Shown one piece after another: positions 1-8,427 of a stretch of DNA of 64,000 nucleotides. Source of the stretch: Paenibacillus sp. RC334. Its GTDB lineage: Bacteria > Bacillota > Bacilli > Paenibacillales > Paenibacillaceae. Within the stretch, counting starts at the first letter, position 1. Every line of letters begins with the position of its first letter. Under the pieces are notes generated by a model, which worked only from the letters and a program-made list of their open reading frames with translations, was not told where the DNA came from and ran no database searches. The stretch spans positions 1,364,001 through 1,428,000 of the forward strand of contig NZ_CP125370.1 of NCBI RefSeq assembly GCF_030034735.1. The letters are read 5' to 3'. The translations under genes and the position numbers were made by a program.

Positions 1-93
1 TTTTTTGTTATATAAGCCGAACTAAAATATCCCTTTTTCCTAGCCACAGGAGCAGCCGTTTGGATTGGCTGCTTGTGAACAGGGATGGACCTG

Positions 94-579
94 TCAGCTT
101 TGTTGCAAGAGCTTCTCGATATCCCCCGCCAATTTATCCGGAGTTGTCTGTGGGGCATAGCGCTTAAATACGTTACCTTCGCGTGTAATCAAAAATTTAG
201 TAAAATTCCATTTGATTGCTTTGGAGCCTAATACGCCCGGAGCTGTTTGGGTGAGGTAGCGGAATAAAGGGTGCGCCTGATCGCCATTGACATCTATTTT
301 GGCAAACATCGGAAATGTAACTCCATAGTTGATCTGGCAAAACTCCGAAATTTCCTCGCTGGAACCCGGCTCTTGCTTGGCAAACTGGTTGCTGGGAAAC
401 CCTAAGATTTCAAGACCCCGCTCATGGTATTGGTCATATAGCTCTTGTAGCGCCTTGTATTGGGGGGTTAGCCCGCATTTGCTGGCTGTATTCACGATGA
501 GCAGTACTTTTCCTTCGTATGTGGACAACGGAATTTCTTTCCCTTGCAGGGTTTGTGCATCATGTTCATAAACGGTCAT
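94..579 (-). CDS. bsaA: Glutathione peroxidase family thiol peroxidase
   Basis: Cytoplasmic peroxidase of 161 aa, the usual length of bacterial Gpx. Family knowledge: it reduces H2O2 or organic peroxides with thioredoxin-type reductants. Seen: the peroxidatic Cys35 in NTASKCGLTPQY, the FPSNQF loop with Gln65, and Trp124-Asn125 in KWNFTKFL, which complete the Cys/Gln/Trp/Asn site. It carries Cys rather than selenocysteine. The ATG follows an AGGAGG-like site (reverse complement of cctcc near 587-592). A perfect 15-bp OhrR-type palindrome lies 25 bp upstream of the start, so organic-peroxide control is likely. The gene is monocistronic and points away from the kdp region. The symbol follows the B. 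subtilis homologue. Confidence 0.93.
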   Translation of the reverse strand: MTVYEHDAQTLQGKEIPLSTYEGKVLLIVNTASKCGLTPQYKALQELYDQYHERGLEILGFPSNQFAKQEPGSSEEISEFCQINYGVTFPMFAKIDVNGDQAHPLFRYLTQTAPGVLGSKAIKWNFTKFLITREGNVFKRYAPQTTPDKLAGDIEKLLQQS

Positions 580-603
580 GGTTTTCCTCCTAATTTGATA
601 TTC

Positions 604-618
604 TACAATTAAATTGTA
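604..618. promoter_or_regulatory. OhrR-type operator upstream of gpx
   Basis: TACAATTAAATTGTA is a perfect 15-bp palindrome and matches the repeated unit of the known B. subtilis OhrR operator in the ohrA promoter. A partial second unit (GCAATTTAACG) follows at 619-629, reproducing the tandem arrangement. It sits 25 bp upstream of the Gpx start codon, where a repressor would block transcription. No OhrR gene is in the window. Confidence 0.7.
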
Positions 619-619
619 A

Positions 620-970
620 GCAATTTAACGAAGAGTTGCAAGTCTATAAATAGATGTAATGCGCCGTCTGCTGCTGTAAAATCGTATTTTGTCCAAAACG
701 GCAAATGGCACTGCAAATGGGGCAAATAGCGGTGTTTCTCATGGTAAAAACAGGTTCAATCGGCGTTTATCAGGTACATACAGCACTTTTCCTTTCTCTT
801 TTACAAAAAAAGGACAAAAAATGCTCCCCATACGCCAATATTGACATGCCTCTTCATTTTCGAAAAGGGATGAAAAACCGAGATTGAAGGAGCTGGGAGA
901 AGGATATTTGTGTTGTAAGCGCTATTATTAATCTTTTATGCTCCAAAGACCGATTTATAACCCCGCAGGT
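620..970. other. Intergenic region with no recognised gene
   Basis: About 350 bp between the Gpx promoter side and the riboswitch promoter. It has short open frames on both strands, but none combines a ribosome binding site with a protein-like composition. No tRNA or repeat was seen. Confidence 0.5.
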
Positions 971-974
971 GAGC

Positions 975-1004
975 TTTACAGTGTTCCTTGCGCGGGTGTA
1001 TGAT
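975..1004 (+). promoter_or_regulatory. SigA-type promoter for the c-di-AMP riboswitch / kdp operon
   Basis: A -35 hexamer TTTACA (975-980) and a -10 hexamer TATGAT (999-1004) are 18 bp apart. Transcription would begin near 1011, about 40 nt before the riboswitch aptamer. Assignment rests on hexamer match and position only. Confidence 0.5.
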
Positions 1005-1050
1005 TCAAGACGTAATTTCAAATTAAGTGAATGAAGCAGCAACGAATTGT

Positions 1051-1235
1051 CTATAGCGCTGAATTTTGCAGTTGCAAAAGCGGGGGAACCAAACGAGATC
1101 TATGCGGCTTTTAAAGGGCCGAGTGTCTCAAGGGGTGAATTTTCTGGCCAAGTGTCAGAAATAGGGCGACTCTCACGTCCGAATCCGACAGCTAACCTCG
1201 TAAGCGTACAGGGAGAGGCAACAAACCGCCGTGTG
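1051..1235 (+). ncRNA. c-di-AMP riboswitch (ydaO/yuaA class)
   Basis: The conserved blocks of this class appear in order: GGGGGAACCAA (1082-1092), GGGGTGAAT near 1134, AGGGCGACTCTC (1163-1174), CCGAATCCGACAGCTAACCT (1179-1198) with CTCGTAAGCG, and GGGAGAG (1211-1217). Family knowledge: c-di-AMP binding turns such genes off through a terminator. A terminator follows at 1266-1306 and the kdp potassium-uptake operon lies downstream, fitting c-di-AMP as the signal for high potassium. Confidence 0.93.
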
Positions 1236-1265
1236 CAGCCATGGTTTATTTTATCATGGTTACGT

Positions 1266-1306
1266 AAGAAGCCGGAGGAAAGCCTTTTTCCTTTGGCTTC
1301 TTTTTG
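1266..1306 (+). terminator. Expression-platform terminator of the c-di-AMP riboswitch
   Basis: GAAGCC (1268-1273) pairs with GGCTTC (1295-1300), with inner GGAAA/TTTCC pairing, followed by TTTTTG. It lies between the aptamer and the first gene, so it is the likely OFF switch when c-di-AMP is bound. Confidence 0.8.
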
Positions 1307-1337
1307 TTGTCTTTTTATACCGGGAGAGGAGCTACTG

Positions 1338-1733
1338 ATGGAAGGTCGGCTAATCATTGTCACTGCACCGAATGAAACGGGCAGAAATTTTGTGAAATTG
1401 CTTATGTTCAAAAAACTGGCGTTTGCGGTTCTTACGAATAGCGCTCAGGAGGAACGACAGCTCAAAAAAATGGGTGTGGAGCATATTGTGCGCATCAATA
1501 CGATGCAAGCGGGGAAATGGAATTTTCCCAAAAAAGAAATTGGCTGCGTGTATTTGTTCGAGAACAGCTTGAATCTGACGTGCCGTTTTCTGCAAATATG
1601 CCGGCCGCTGACATCAGATTCGATCTATGTCATTACACACGGCTGTAATCCTCAAGGGATTTATCGAGGTTTGGGAGCGGACCATGTGATCTACACTTTG
1701 AATGGAGAGGTGGGTTTCCTGCTGAACGGATAG
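1338..1733 (+). CDS. Unknown Rossmann-like protein, first gene of the c-di-AMP-controlled kdp operon
   Basis: 131 aa. The ATG at 1338 has a GGGAGAGGAG ribosome binding site; the frame runs open upstream through the riboswitch, but that part is RNA. The N-terminus (MEGRLIIVTAPNETGR) and the later segments MGVEHIVRI and LGADHVIYTL resemble the NAD(P)-binding half of medium-chain dehydrogenases, which typically has LGADHVI after the nucleotide loop. The glycine-rich loop is weak (TAPNETGRN) and no catalytic domain is present. Function unknown. Its place between the riboswitch and kdpF suggests an accessory or sensory role in K+ uptake; that is inference from context. Confidence 0.75.
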   Translation: MEGRLIIVTAPNETGRNFVKLLMFKKLAFAVLTNSAQEERQLKKMGVEHIVRINTMQAGKWNFPKKEIGCVYLFENSLNLTCRFLQICRPLTSDSIYVITHGCNPQGIYRGLGADHVIYTLNGEVGFLLNG

Positions 1734-1841
1734 TCGCTTACGATATGGCTAATATAAATTAAAATTTTCAAAGTAATTGTATGTTGATTTTACGAGGGTG
1801 TAAGAATAACGATCTGAGGACAGATACGGGAGGGTATGAAC

Positions 1842-1949
1842 ATGATGGATATATACATGCTGCTCGTGATGGCTGCGAGTTATGGAGTGATACTGCTGTT
1901 TGTACGCTGGTGTGATGCACAGACCTCCAAAGGAGGGCGAAAAGGATGA
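1842..1949 (+). CDS. 35-aa membrane micro-protein preceding kdpF
   Basis: Too short for most gene finders. An upstream ATG at 1836 sits only 1 nt from the GGGAGGG ribosome binding site (1828-1834); the ATG at 1842 has a proper 7-nt spacing and is preferred. The peptide MMDIYMLLVMAASYGVILLF begins with one hydrophobic helix and continues RWCDAQTSKGGRKG, giving a basic tail that suggests a cytoplasmic C-terminus. Its stop overlaps the kdpF start (ATGATG), which indicates translational coupling. A short peptide with a similar helix plus R-x-CD motif lies before kdpF in other bacteria as far as I recall, so a role with the Kdp complex is plausible. Confidence 0.65.
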   Translation: MMDIYMLLVMAASYGVILLFVRWCDAQTSKGGRKG

Positions 1950-2023
1950 TGGTTGTGCTTACGCTTACGGCTATTGTGTTTGTGTATTTAATCTACGCAC
2001 TCCTGAATCCTGAAAAGTTCTAA
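1946..2023 (+). CDS. kdpF: Potassium-transporting ATPase subunit KdpF
   Basis: 25 aa: MMVVLTLTAIVFVYLIYALL followed by NPEKF. This is the KdpF pattern of one membrane helix ending in (L)xPE(R/K)F. Family knowledge: KdpF stabilises the KdpABC complex in the membrane. An AGGAGGG site (1931-1937) precedes the ATG by 8 nt, and the start overlaps the stop of the preceding micro-protein gene. It is below the length cut-off of most gene callers. Confidence 0.9.
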   Translation: MMVVLTLTAIVFVYLIYALLNPEKF

Positions 2024-2062
2024 TCAGCTAAACAGGATCAAGCGGGCGGGGAACAGCAGATC

Positions 2063-2173
2063 ATGGATGAAGCATCAGAGGCAGCGGGCTTTCGCAAACG
2101 TGTGCAACGCCTGGTGCTACGAACCCGTCTGTTATTCCAAACGCAGGAGCATTTTGGAGGAGGGAATAGATGA
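2063..2173 (+). CDS. Possible 36-aa basic linker ORF between kdpF and kdpA
   Basis: An ATG-started frame (MDEASEAAGFRKRVQRLVLR, then TRLLFQTQEHFGGGNR) fills the gap between kdpF and kdpA and overlaps the kdpA start by ATGA. It is in the same frame as kdpF, with no further stop after the kdpF TAA. There is only a weak GGGCGGGG upstream. It may be a coupling ORF or simply untranslated spacer; I do not recognise it. Confidence 0.25.
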   Translation: MDEASEAAGFRKRVQRLVLRTRLLFQTQEHFGGGNR

Positions 2174-3850
2174 TGGAGCTGCTGCAAATTGGAATTGTGA
2201 TTGTGATATTGCTGCTCTTGGTGAAACCAGTGGGCACCTATATGTATCATGTATTCTCAAATGAACCGAATCGGACGGACCGAGTGTTTGGCGGGACGGA
2301 GAAGCTGATTTACAAGGTTATAGGATTGAAAAAGCTGGAGAGCATGCGTTGGACCACGTATGTGATGAGCTTTATCGCTACGAATGTCGTGCTTGTGGCG
2401 ATCAGCTATGTGCTACTGCGCTTGCAGGGACTGCTCCCCGGTAATCCGGCTGGAAACGACAATATGGAAGCGTCACTGGCTTTTAATACAGTGATCAGCT
2501 TTATGACCAATACGAATCTCCAGCATTACAGCGGAGAAAGTGGACTTACGTATATGACGCAGATGGCGTTCGTTACGATGATGATGTTTACTTCGGCTGC
2601 TTCCGGTTTTGCGGTTGCTGCGGCTTTTATGAGAGGATTGACGCGGCGCGGTGAAGGAATGGGCAACTTTTTTCAGGATTTTATCAAAGCAATTATACGG
2701 ATTTTTCTTCCGTTGGCCTTTGTGCTTACGCTGGTGCTGGTCGGACTGAAAGTACCGCAGACGCTTCAGCCTACGGCGGATATCACGACGATGAGTGGAA
2801 CACAGCAACAGATTGCCTTGGGACCCGTTGCTTCGATGGAATCGATCAAGCACTTGGGGACGAACGGGGGGCGGTTTCGATGGGGCCAACTCGGCGCATC
2901 CTTTTGAAAATCCAAGTCCCTGGACGAATGTGCTGGAAATTTTGGCGATGTGGGTGATGCCAGCTTCTCTGCCGTATACCTTTGGGCTGTTCGCTCGTAA
3001 TCGCAAGCAGGGGTGGATTATTTTTAGCTCCATGATGGTACTGTTTCTCGTATTCCTATCTATTACGTACGTGTCAGAGAAAACGGGTAATCCGCTGATT
3101 CAGGCACTGGGGGTGGATGCTTCTCAGGGAAGCATGGAAGGGAAAGAGGTCCGCTTCGGCATCGGACAATCGGCACTGTTCACGGCGGTAACGACGGCGG
3201 CTACGACAGGTTCGGTCAATAATATGCACGATACACTGACCCCGCTGGGCGGTATGGCTGCTTTGGGTGAAATGATGCTGAACGTCATTTTCGGCGGTAA
3301 GGGTGTCGGGCTGATGAATATGCTGATGTACGCGATTCTGGGTGTATTTATATGTGGATTGATGGTCGGCAGGACCCCGGAATTTATGGGCAGGAAGATT
3401 GAAGGCAAGGAAATGAAGCTGATCGCAATTGCCATTTTGGTACATCCGTTTCTCATTTTGGTGCCGACTGCGCTCGCTTTTATGAGTCATTGGGGATACG
3501 ATGCGGTCACAAACCCCGGATATCACGGGTTGACTCAGGTGTTATATGAATATGCGTCATCTGCGGCTAATAACGGTTCGGGATTTGAGGGGCTTGCGGA
3601 TAACAACGTATTCTGGAACGCGACAACGGGTATCGTTATGTTCTTCGGACGATATGTATCGATTGTTGCACTGTTAGCTGTAGCAGCTTCATTGAATGCC
3701 AAAGCACCGACTCCAGTGACGACAGGCACACTTCGTACGGACAACAAGCTGTTTGGGGCGATTCTGATCGGGGTTGTGCTGCTGATTGGTGCGTTGACCT
3801 TCTTGCCCGTCATCGTATTGGGGCCTGTGGCTGAATTTTTGACCATGTGA
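2170..3850 (+). pseudogene. kdpA: Potassium-transporting ATPase subunit KdpA, frameshifted (one extra G)
   Basis: KdpA is the K+ channel-like membrane subunit of KdpFABC. Frame 1 encodes 245 aa from the ATG at 2170 and goes off-frame in a G6 run at 2866-2871, reading NGGRFRWGQLGASF and stopping at 2907. The next frame continues the family motif correctly (TNGGGFDGANSAHPFENP) to 3850. Removing one G restores 559 aa, the normal KdpA length. Further K+-selectivity segments are intact (TNTNLQHYSGE, TTAATTGSVNNM, NNGSGFEGL). A homopolymer miscount in sequencing or a recent mutation are both possible; as written no full-length KdpA is made. RBS GGAGGAGGG at 2156-2163. Confidence 0.9.
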
Positions 3851-3902
3851 AGAAGATGAACATGAAGAAGAAATTGAGAATGGATGAACGGGGTGCTTGA
3901 TC

Positions 3903-5933
3903 ATGAAGGAACAACGCAAACGCATGCTGGATAAAAGCATCTTGAAGCATGCGATCAAGGATAGCTTTATGAAATTAAATCCGATGATCATGATGAAAAA
4001 TCCTGTCATGTTCGTCGTGGAGATCGGCACTTTGGTTGTGTTGCTGATGCTGCTGTTTCCCGGTTATTTTGGAACGGGTAATGAAATGGGCTTTAACCTG
4101 GCTGTTTTTATCATCCTGTTGTTCACGTTGCTCTTTGCTAACTTTGCTGAAGCGCTCGCAGAGGGTCGGGGTAAAGCACAAGCTGCCTCTTTGAAAAAAT
4201 CCAAGCAGGACACACAAGCTAACAAGCTTGTCGGGGATGAGATTCAGGTGGTCAGCTCAACCGAGCTGCGGAAAGGTGACATTGTGATGGTGTCCCAGGG
4301 CGAGATGATTCCGAGCGATGGTGAGGTTATTGAAGGTCTTGCCTCAGTGGATGAATCGGCGATTACGGGAGAATCGGCTCCGGTGATCAAGGAATCGGGT
4401 GGTGATTTTTGCTCGGTAACCGGCGGGACGCGTGTGGTTAGTGACCGGATTAAGGTCCGGATTACGACAGAACCGGGTGAGACGTTCATTGATAAAATGA
4501 TTTCGCTCGTGGAAGGCGCACAGCGGCAAAAGACGCCGAACGAGATTGCGCTGAATACCCTGCTGATCAGCCTAACGATTATTTTTCTGATCGTGGTAGT
4601 GACACTAGCACCGATTGCTCGTCATTTTAACATCGATCTGCCTGTTCCCATACTTATCTCGTTACTGGTCTGTCTGATTCCGACGACGATTGGAGGACTG
4701 CTGTCAGCCATCGGGATTGCCGGTATGGACCGGGTCACGCAGTTTAACGTGCTGGCGATGTCAGGCAAGGCGGTAGAAGCATCTGGAGACATCAATACAA
4801 TGATTCTGGACAAAACGGGTACAATTACCTTCGGTAACCGGATGGCGAGCCAATTCGTGCCTGTAGGGGGCGTAGAGGAAACAAAGTTAGTAAAGTGGGC
4901 TGCGATGAGCTCGATGAAGGATGAGACGCCCGAGGGGCGCTCAGTTCTGGAGTTGATGCGCAAGCAGGAGTACACACTGGATGAATCCTTGGCAGCAGGA
5001 GGGACCTTTATCGAGTTCAAGGCGGAAACCCGGATGAGTGGTCTGGATCTGGCCGATGGACGAAAGGTACGTAAGGGCGCGGTGGACTCTGTCCGGCAGT
5101 GGGTACTATCGCAAAACGGCAGCGTCCCAGCCGATCTGGAGGAAAAGGCGAATCAGGTGGCCTCTGAAGGAGGTACGCCGCTGGCTGTCGCGCTGGATGA
5201 TCAGATGTATGGCATTATTTATTTGAAGGACACGGTGAAGCCGGGCATGAAGGAGCGGTTCGATCAGCTCCGGGAAATGGGTATCCGTACGATCATGTGT
5301 ACAGGGGATAATCCGCTGACTGCTGCGACGATTGCGCGGGAAGCGGGTGTGGATGATTTTGTGGCTGAAAGCAAGCCAGAGGATAAGATCGCGGTTATTC
5401 GTCGTGAGCAGGAGCTGGGAAAGCTGGTTGCCATGACCGGGGACGGTACGAATGATGCTCCTGCGCTGGCGCAGGCTGACGTTGGGCTTGCCATGAATAG
5501 TGGCACGGTCGCAGCCAAGGAAGCCGCCAATATGGTGGACCTGGATTCCGATCCGTCCAAAATTATTGAGGTGGTCGCTATCGGAAAGCAGTTACTCATG
5601 ACACGCGGTGCTTTGACGACATTCAGTATCGCGAACGATGTTGCCAAATATTTTGCCATTATTCCGGCGATGTTCATGCTGGCGATTCCGCAAATGAGCG
5701 CATTGAACGTAATGGGGCTTGGCTCTCCGTTGTCCGCTATTTTGTCGGCGCTGATCTTTAATGCTGTTATTATTCCGCTTCTGATCCCGCTGGCCATGAA
5801 GGGCGTGAAGTATAAGCCCATGAGCTCGGATCGCCTGCTGGGACGGAATTTGCTGATTTACGGTTTGGGCGGTATGGTGGTGCCGTTTGTTGGCATTAAA
5901 GCCATTGATTTGCTAGTGCATTTGTGGATTTAA
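3903..5933 (+). CDS. kdpB: Potassium-transporting P-type ATPase subunit KdpB
   Basis: About 676 aa, standard for KdpB, the ATP-hydrolysing subunit energising K+ uptake through KdpA. Seen: the actuator motif ITGES, the phosphorylation motif DKTGTIT with Asp303, and the hinge motif [17 protein letters not shown], plus about seven membrane segments. A TTG at 3897 could also start the frame but lies directly against the GGGGTG site; the ATG at 3903 has 7-nt spacing. It follows kdpA by about 50 bp and precedes kdpC by about 60 bp in one operon. Confidence 0.96.
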   Translation: MKEQRKRMLDKSILKHAIKDSFMKLNPMIMMKNPVMFVVEIGTLVVLLMLLFPGYFGTGNEMGFNLAVFIILLFTLLFANFAEALAEGRGKAQAASLKKSKQDTQANKLVGDEIQVVSSTELRKGDIVMVSQGEMIPSDGEVIEGLASVDESAITGESAPVIKESGGDFCSVTGGTRVVSDRIKVRITTEPGETFIDKMISLVEGAQRQKTPNEIALNTLLISLTIIFLIVVVTLAPIARHFNIDLPVPILISLLVCLIPTTIGGLLSAIGIAGMDRVTQFNVLAMSGKAVEASGDINTMILDKTGTITFGNRMASQFVPVGGVEETKLVKWAAMSSMKDETPEGRSVLELMRKQEYTLDESLAAGGTFIEFKAETRMSGLDLADGRKVRKGAVDSVRQWVLSQNGSVPADLEEKANQVASEGGTPLAVALDDQMYGIIYLKDTVKPGMKERFDQLREMGIRTIMCTGDNPLTAATIAREAGVDDFVAESKPEDKIAVIRREQELGKLVAMTGDGTNDAPALAQADVGLAMNSGTVAAKEAANMVDLDSDPSKIIEVVAIGKQLLMTRGALTTFSIANDVAKYFAIIPAMFMLAIPQMSALNVMGLGSPLSAILSALIFNAVIIPLLIPLAMKGVKYKPMSSDRLLGRNLLIYGLGGMVVPFVGIKAIDLLVHLWI

Positions 5934-5991
5934 CGCAGCCTGTGAAGGTGTGCATCTTGGATACTGAATGGAAGCGGAAAGGGTGAGCAAT

Positions 5992-6717
5992 ATGAGTGGC
6001 TTTTATCGGATGATGTCTGGACGCAGATTTGCTGCCCACGAAAAAGCCGGGTCTGCCCGGCAGGGGAATAACAAGCGTCCAGAGGGGGCTGTGCCGAATG
6101 GACAGTCGGAGAGAGAAGAGATGCGGGGAGGCACCATTATAGGAGTAGCCTTGCGTACCTCGGTGCTGATGATCCTCCTGTGCGGCCTCGCTTATCCGCT
6201 GGTTAGCACGGGCGTGGCACAGGTATTGTTTCCGCAGCAGGCGAATGGCAGTATGCTTCGTAATGCCGAGGGTCAGGTAGTCGGCTCCGAGCTGATCGGG
6301 CAGTCCTTTGCCAATCCGGCGTTTTTTCAGGGGCGGGTATCGAGCATAGATTATAATGGGGCCGGTTCAGGCTCCAGTAACTACGCACCGTCCAATCCGG
6401 CCTTGATACAGCGGGTCAAGGATTCCATAGCGGATTGGCAGAAAAATAACCCGGATGTACCGATCAGTCAGGTTCCGGTGGACCTGATTACGAACTCCGG
6501 CTCTGGTCTGGACCCGCATATCTCGCCGCAGGCGGCACAGGTTCAGATCCCGCGTATTAGCGGCTTGACCGGTATTGCGCAGGATAAGCTGAAGGCACTG
6601 GTGCAGGAGCAGACCGAAGGACGCAGTGCCGGAGTGTTTGGTGAGCCACGTGTGAACGTGCTCAAGCTGAACCTCGCGCTTGAAGCCCAAACGCGGGCCC
6701 AGCCTGCCAAGCGGTAA
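5992..6717 (+). CDS. kdpC: Potassium-transporting ATPase subunit KdpC
   Basis: 241 aa from the ATG at 5992 (AAAGGGTGAGC site upstream). KdpC is the single-span subunit that stabilises KdpAB and affects ATP affinity. Seen: one membrane helix around residues 48-68 (SVLMILLCGLAYPLV), then the KdpC signatures QANGS, GQSFANPAFFQGR and SGSGLDPHISPQAA, ending in VNVLKLNLAL. The usual family length is about 190 aa; here about 45 extra polar residues precede the helix (SGRRFAAHEKAGSARQGN...), an unusual cytoplasmic N-terminal extension. Last gene of the operon, followed by a bidirectional terminator. Confidence 0.94.
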   Translation: MSGFYRMMSGRRFAAHEKAGSARQGNNKRPEGAVPNGQSEREEMRGGTIIGVALRTSVLMILLCGLAYPLVSTGVAQVLFPQQANGSMLRNAEGQVVGSELIGQSFANPAFFQGRVSSIDYNGAGSGSSNYAPSNPALIQRVKDSIADWQKNNPDVPISQVPVDLITNSGSGLDPHISPQAAQVQIPRISGLTGIAQDKLKALVQEQTEGRSAGVFGEPRVNVLKLNLALEAQTRAQPAKR

Positions 6718-6742
6718 GTCTAGAGGTTGGAATAGAGCGATC

Positions 6743-6790
6743 AAAAAAAGGTATCCCGCAGCCATTTGGGCTAGTGAGATACCTTTTTCT
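6743..6790. terminator. Bidirectional terminator between kdpC and mntH
   Basis: AAAAAGGTATC pairs with GATACCTTTTT around a 20-nt loop, giving a U-run on both strands. It serves the convergent kdpC (+) and mntH (-) transcripts. Confidence 0.85.
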
Positions 6791-6814
6791 TGATTTTAAA
6801 GTGTTGCTTATCTC

Positions 6815-8137
6815 TCAATGACCTGAAATGGTTTGAATGATAAGCACCACATTCAAAACAATGATGACGGCGGTCACGATCCAGGTTAATACTTTTTGCC
6901 ATGTTTTGTTCGCAAACTCACCCATACGCTTTTTGTCGCTGGTGAAGATCAGCAATGGGATGATGGCAAAGGGAAGCTGGATGGACAGAATAACCTGACT
7001 TAGTACCAGCAGCTCTTCGGCCCCTTTTTCACCCGCGATAGCTGTGACGATTACCGCTGGAATGATAGCAATGAGTCGGGTCACCAGACGGCGCAGCCAA
7101 GGCGCGAGACGAAGGCTGAGAAAGCCCTCCATGACGATTTGCCCGGCTAAGGTACCGGTTACGGTTGAATTCTGACCGGAAGCGAGCAGCGCCACCCCGA
7201 ACAGGATACTCGCGAGTGTGGTTCCGAGCAATGGCGACAGCAGATAGAAAGCATCGCTGATTTCCGCCACATCGGTTTTTCCTGCTGTATGGAACACGGC
7301 TGCGGCCACGATCAGAATGGCGGCATTGATAAACAGGGCGAACATGAGTGCTATACTCGAATCCCATGTCGCGAATTTGATAGCCTCCCGTTTGCCTGCT
7401 GACGTCTGCTCGAATTTACGAGTTTGTACGATGGACGAATGCAGGTACAGGTTATGGGGCATCACGGTAGCACCCATAATACCAATGGCGATATACAGCA
7501 TGCTTGGGTTGGTCAAGATTTGCGAGTCCGGCACAAAGCCACCTAACACGCCGCTCCATTCCGGTTGGGCCAAAATGAGATTGATGCCAAAGCAGCCGGC
7601 AATCGTCACCATCAGTACAATGACCAGCGTTTCCAAAGCACGAAAACCTTTGTTTTGCAGCAATAAAATGAGCATGACATCGAATGCAGTAATCAGGACA
7701 CCGTACAATAGGGGTATGCCGAACAGCAGCTTGAGTGCAATGGCTGAACCGATGACCTCGGCCAAATCCATGGCTGCAATAGCGATTTCGCATAAAAGCC
7801 ATAAGCCGATCGCGACCGGGTGACTGTAGGCTTCACGGCACATTTGAGCCAAATCTTTACCTGTGGCAATGCCGAGCTTGCCGGATAAGGCCTGCAGCAA
7901 GATGGCCATCAGATTAGAGATCAGAATGACACTGAGCAGTGTATAGCCAAATTGCGATCCGCCCGCAATGTCTGTAGCCCAGTTGCCGGGGTCCATATAG
8001 CCGACAGCGACCATATAGCCGGGTCCGGCAAAGGCTAGGAATTTCCGAAACCACGTGCCGTTCTTCGGGACGTTCAAGGAACGATTCACTTCCGCTAGTG
8101 AAGCGATTTCCGCCAAGTTACCTTTTGTATTTCTCAT
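6815..8137 (-). CDS. mntH: Nramp-family divalent metal (Mn2+) transporter MntH
   Basis: 440 aa proton-coupled Mn2+ importer with about 11 membrane helices. Seen: the helix-1 metal motif [10 protein letters not shown] and the helix-6 motif [14 protein letters not shown], both hallmarks of Nramp. A GTG at 8146 could start the frame, but AGAAGGTG is 8 nt from the ATG at 8137, which is preferred. It stands alone; a second Mn importer (mntABCD) lies 2.7 kb away, so the organism has both a proton-driven and an ATP-driven system, as B. subtilis does. A candidate promoter and partial MntR-like site lie upstream. Confidence 0.95.
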   Translation of the reverse strand: MRNTKGNLAEIASLAEVNRSLNVPKNGTWFRKFLAFAGPGYMVAVGYMDPGNWATDIAGGSQFGYTLLSVILISNLMAILLQALSGKLGIATGKDLAQMCREAYSHPVAIGLWLLCEIAIAAMDLAEVIGSAIALKLLFGIPLLYGVLITAFDVMLILLLQNKGFRALETLVIVLMVTIAGCFGINLILAQPEWSGVLGGFVPDSQILTNPSMLYIAIGIMGATVMPHNLYLHSSIVQTRKFEQTSAGKREAIKFATWDSSIALMFALFINAAILIVAAAVFHTAGKTDVAEISDAFYLLSPLLGTTLASILFGVALLASGQNSTVTGTLAGQIVMEGFLSLRLAPWLRRLVTRLIAIIPAVIVTAIAGEKGAEELLVLSQVILSIQLPFAIIPLLIFTSDKKRMGEFANKTWQKVLTWIVTAVIIVLNVVLIIQTISGH

Positions 8138-8187
8138 ACGCTTCACCTTCTTTATTCATGTTGAAATATATTATTAGTGACATAATG

Positions 8188-8229
8188 ATTGCCTTATCCC
8201 TATTGTACACCCACAATAGTTTTTGTCTA
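8188..8229 (-). promoter_or_regulatory. Candidate mntH promoter with partial MntR-like site
   Basis: On the minus strand, TAGACA (8224-8229) and TACAAT (8202-8207) are 16 bp apart. Immediately downstream of the -10 lies GATTGCCTTATCCCTAT (plus-strand 8188-8204), whose TTGCCTTA half resembles the Bacillus MntR box. The second half is poor, so the operator is only a suggestion. Confidence 0.4.
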
Positions 8230-8427
8230 GTGCAACTTTTGTGTGGTCAAGCAAATTAATCTTATTTTATAGATATAATGAAAAAATCAAGCTTTCCCTT
8301 CATTCATATTTCAAATGATTCATTTTGTGTGGTTCGTTTAAAGTACATACGAGAAGGAAATCATCATTAATATGACGATAATCCCAGCCAGCAGAATGTA
8401 AAACATAAAAGAAGGAGAGATGAAATC

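Noticed and set aside
1..93. GCAGCC/GGCTGC hairpin after the gpx gene as a terminator
   Set aside because: No U-run follows the stem on the minus strand, so intrinsic termination is not supported.
1047..1337. Open frame running upstream of the 131-aa kdp-operon gene
   Set aside because: It coincides with the c-di-AMP riboswitch and its terminator, and has no ribosome binding site; the RBS-supported start is at 1338.
2866..2871. Programmed ribosomal frameshifting in kdpA
   Set aside because: A +1 shift would be needed with no known shift stimulator, and no kdpA of this kind is known to me; a one-base insertion is simpler.
3074..3526. Long open frames antisense to kdpA, kdpB, tkt and pgi
   Set aside because: They mirror the coding strand, lack ribosome binding sites and have unnatural composition.
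8338..8406. 22-aa hydrophobic peptide on the minus strand (MFYILLAGIIVILMMISFSY...)
   Set aside because: No ribosome binding site precedes the start and it lies in the ohr upstream region; probably chance.
8147..8427. OhrR operator in front of ohr
   Set aside because: No convincing repeat of the TACAATT/AATTGTA kind is present, only AT-rich sequence and a lone TATAAT at 8274-8279.
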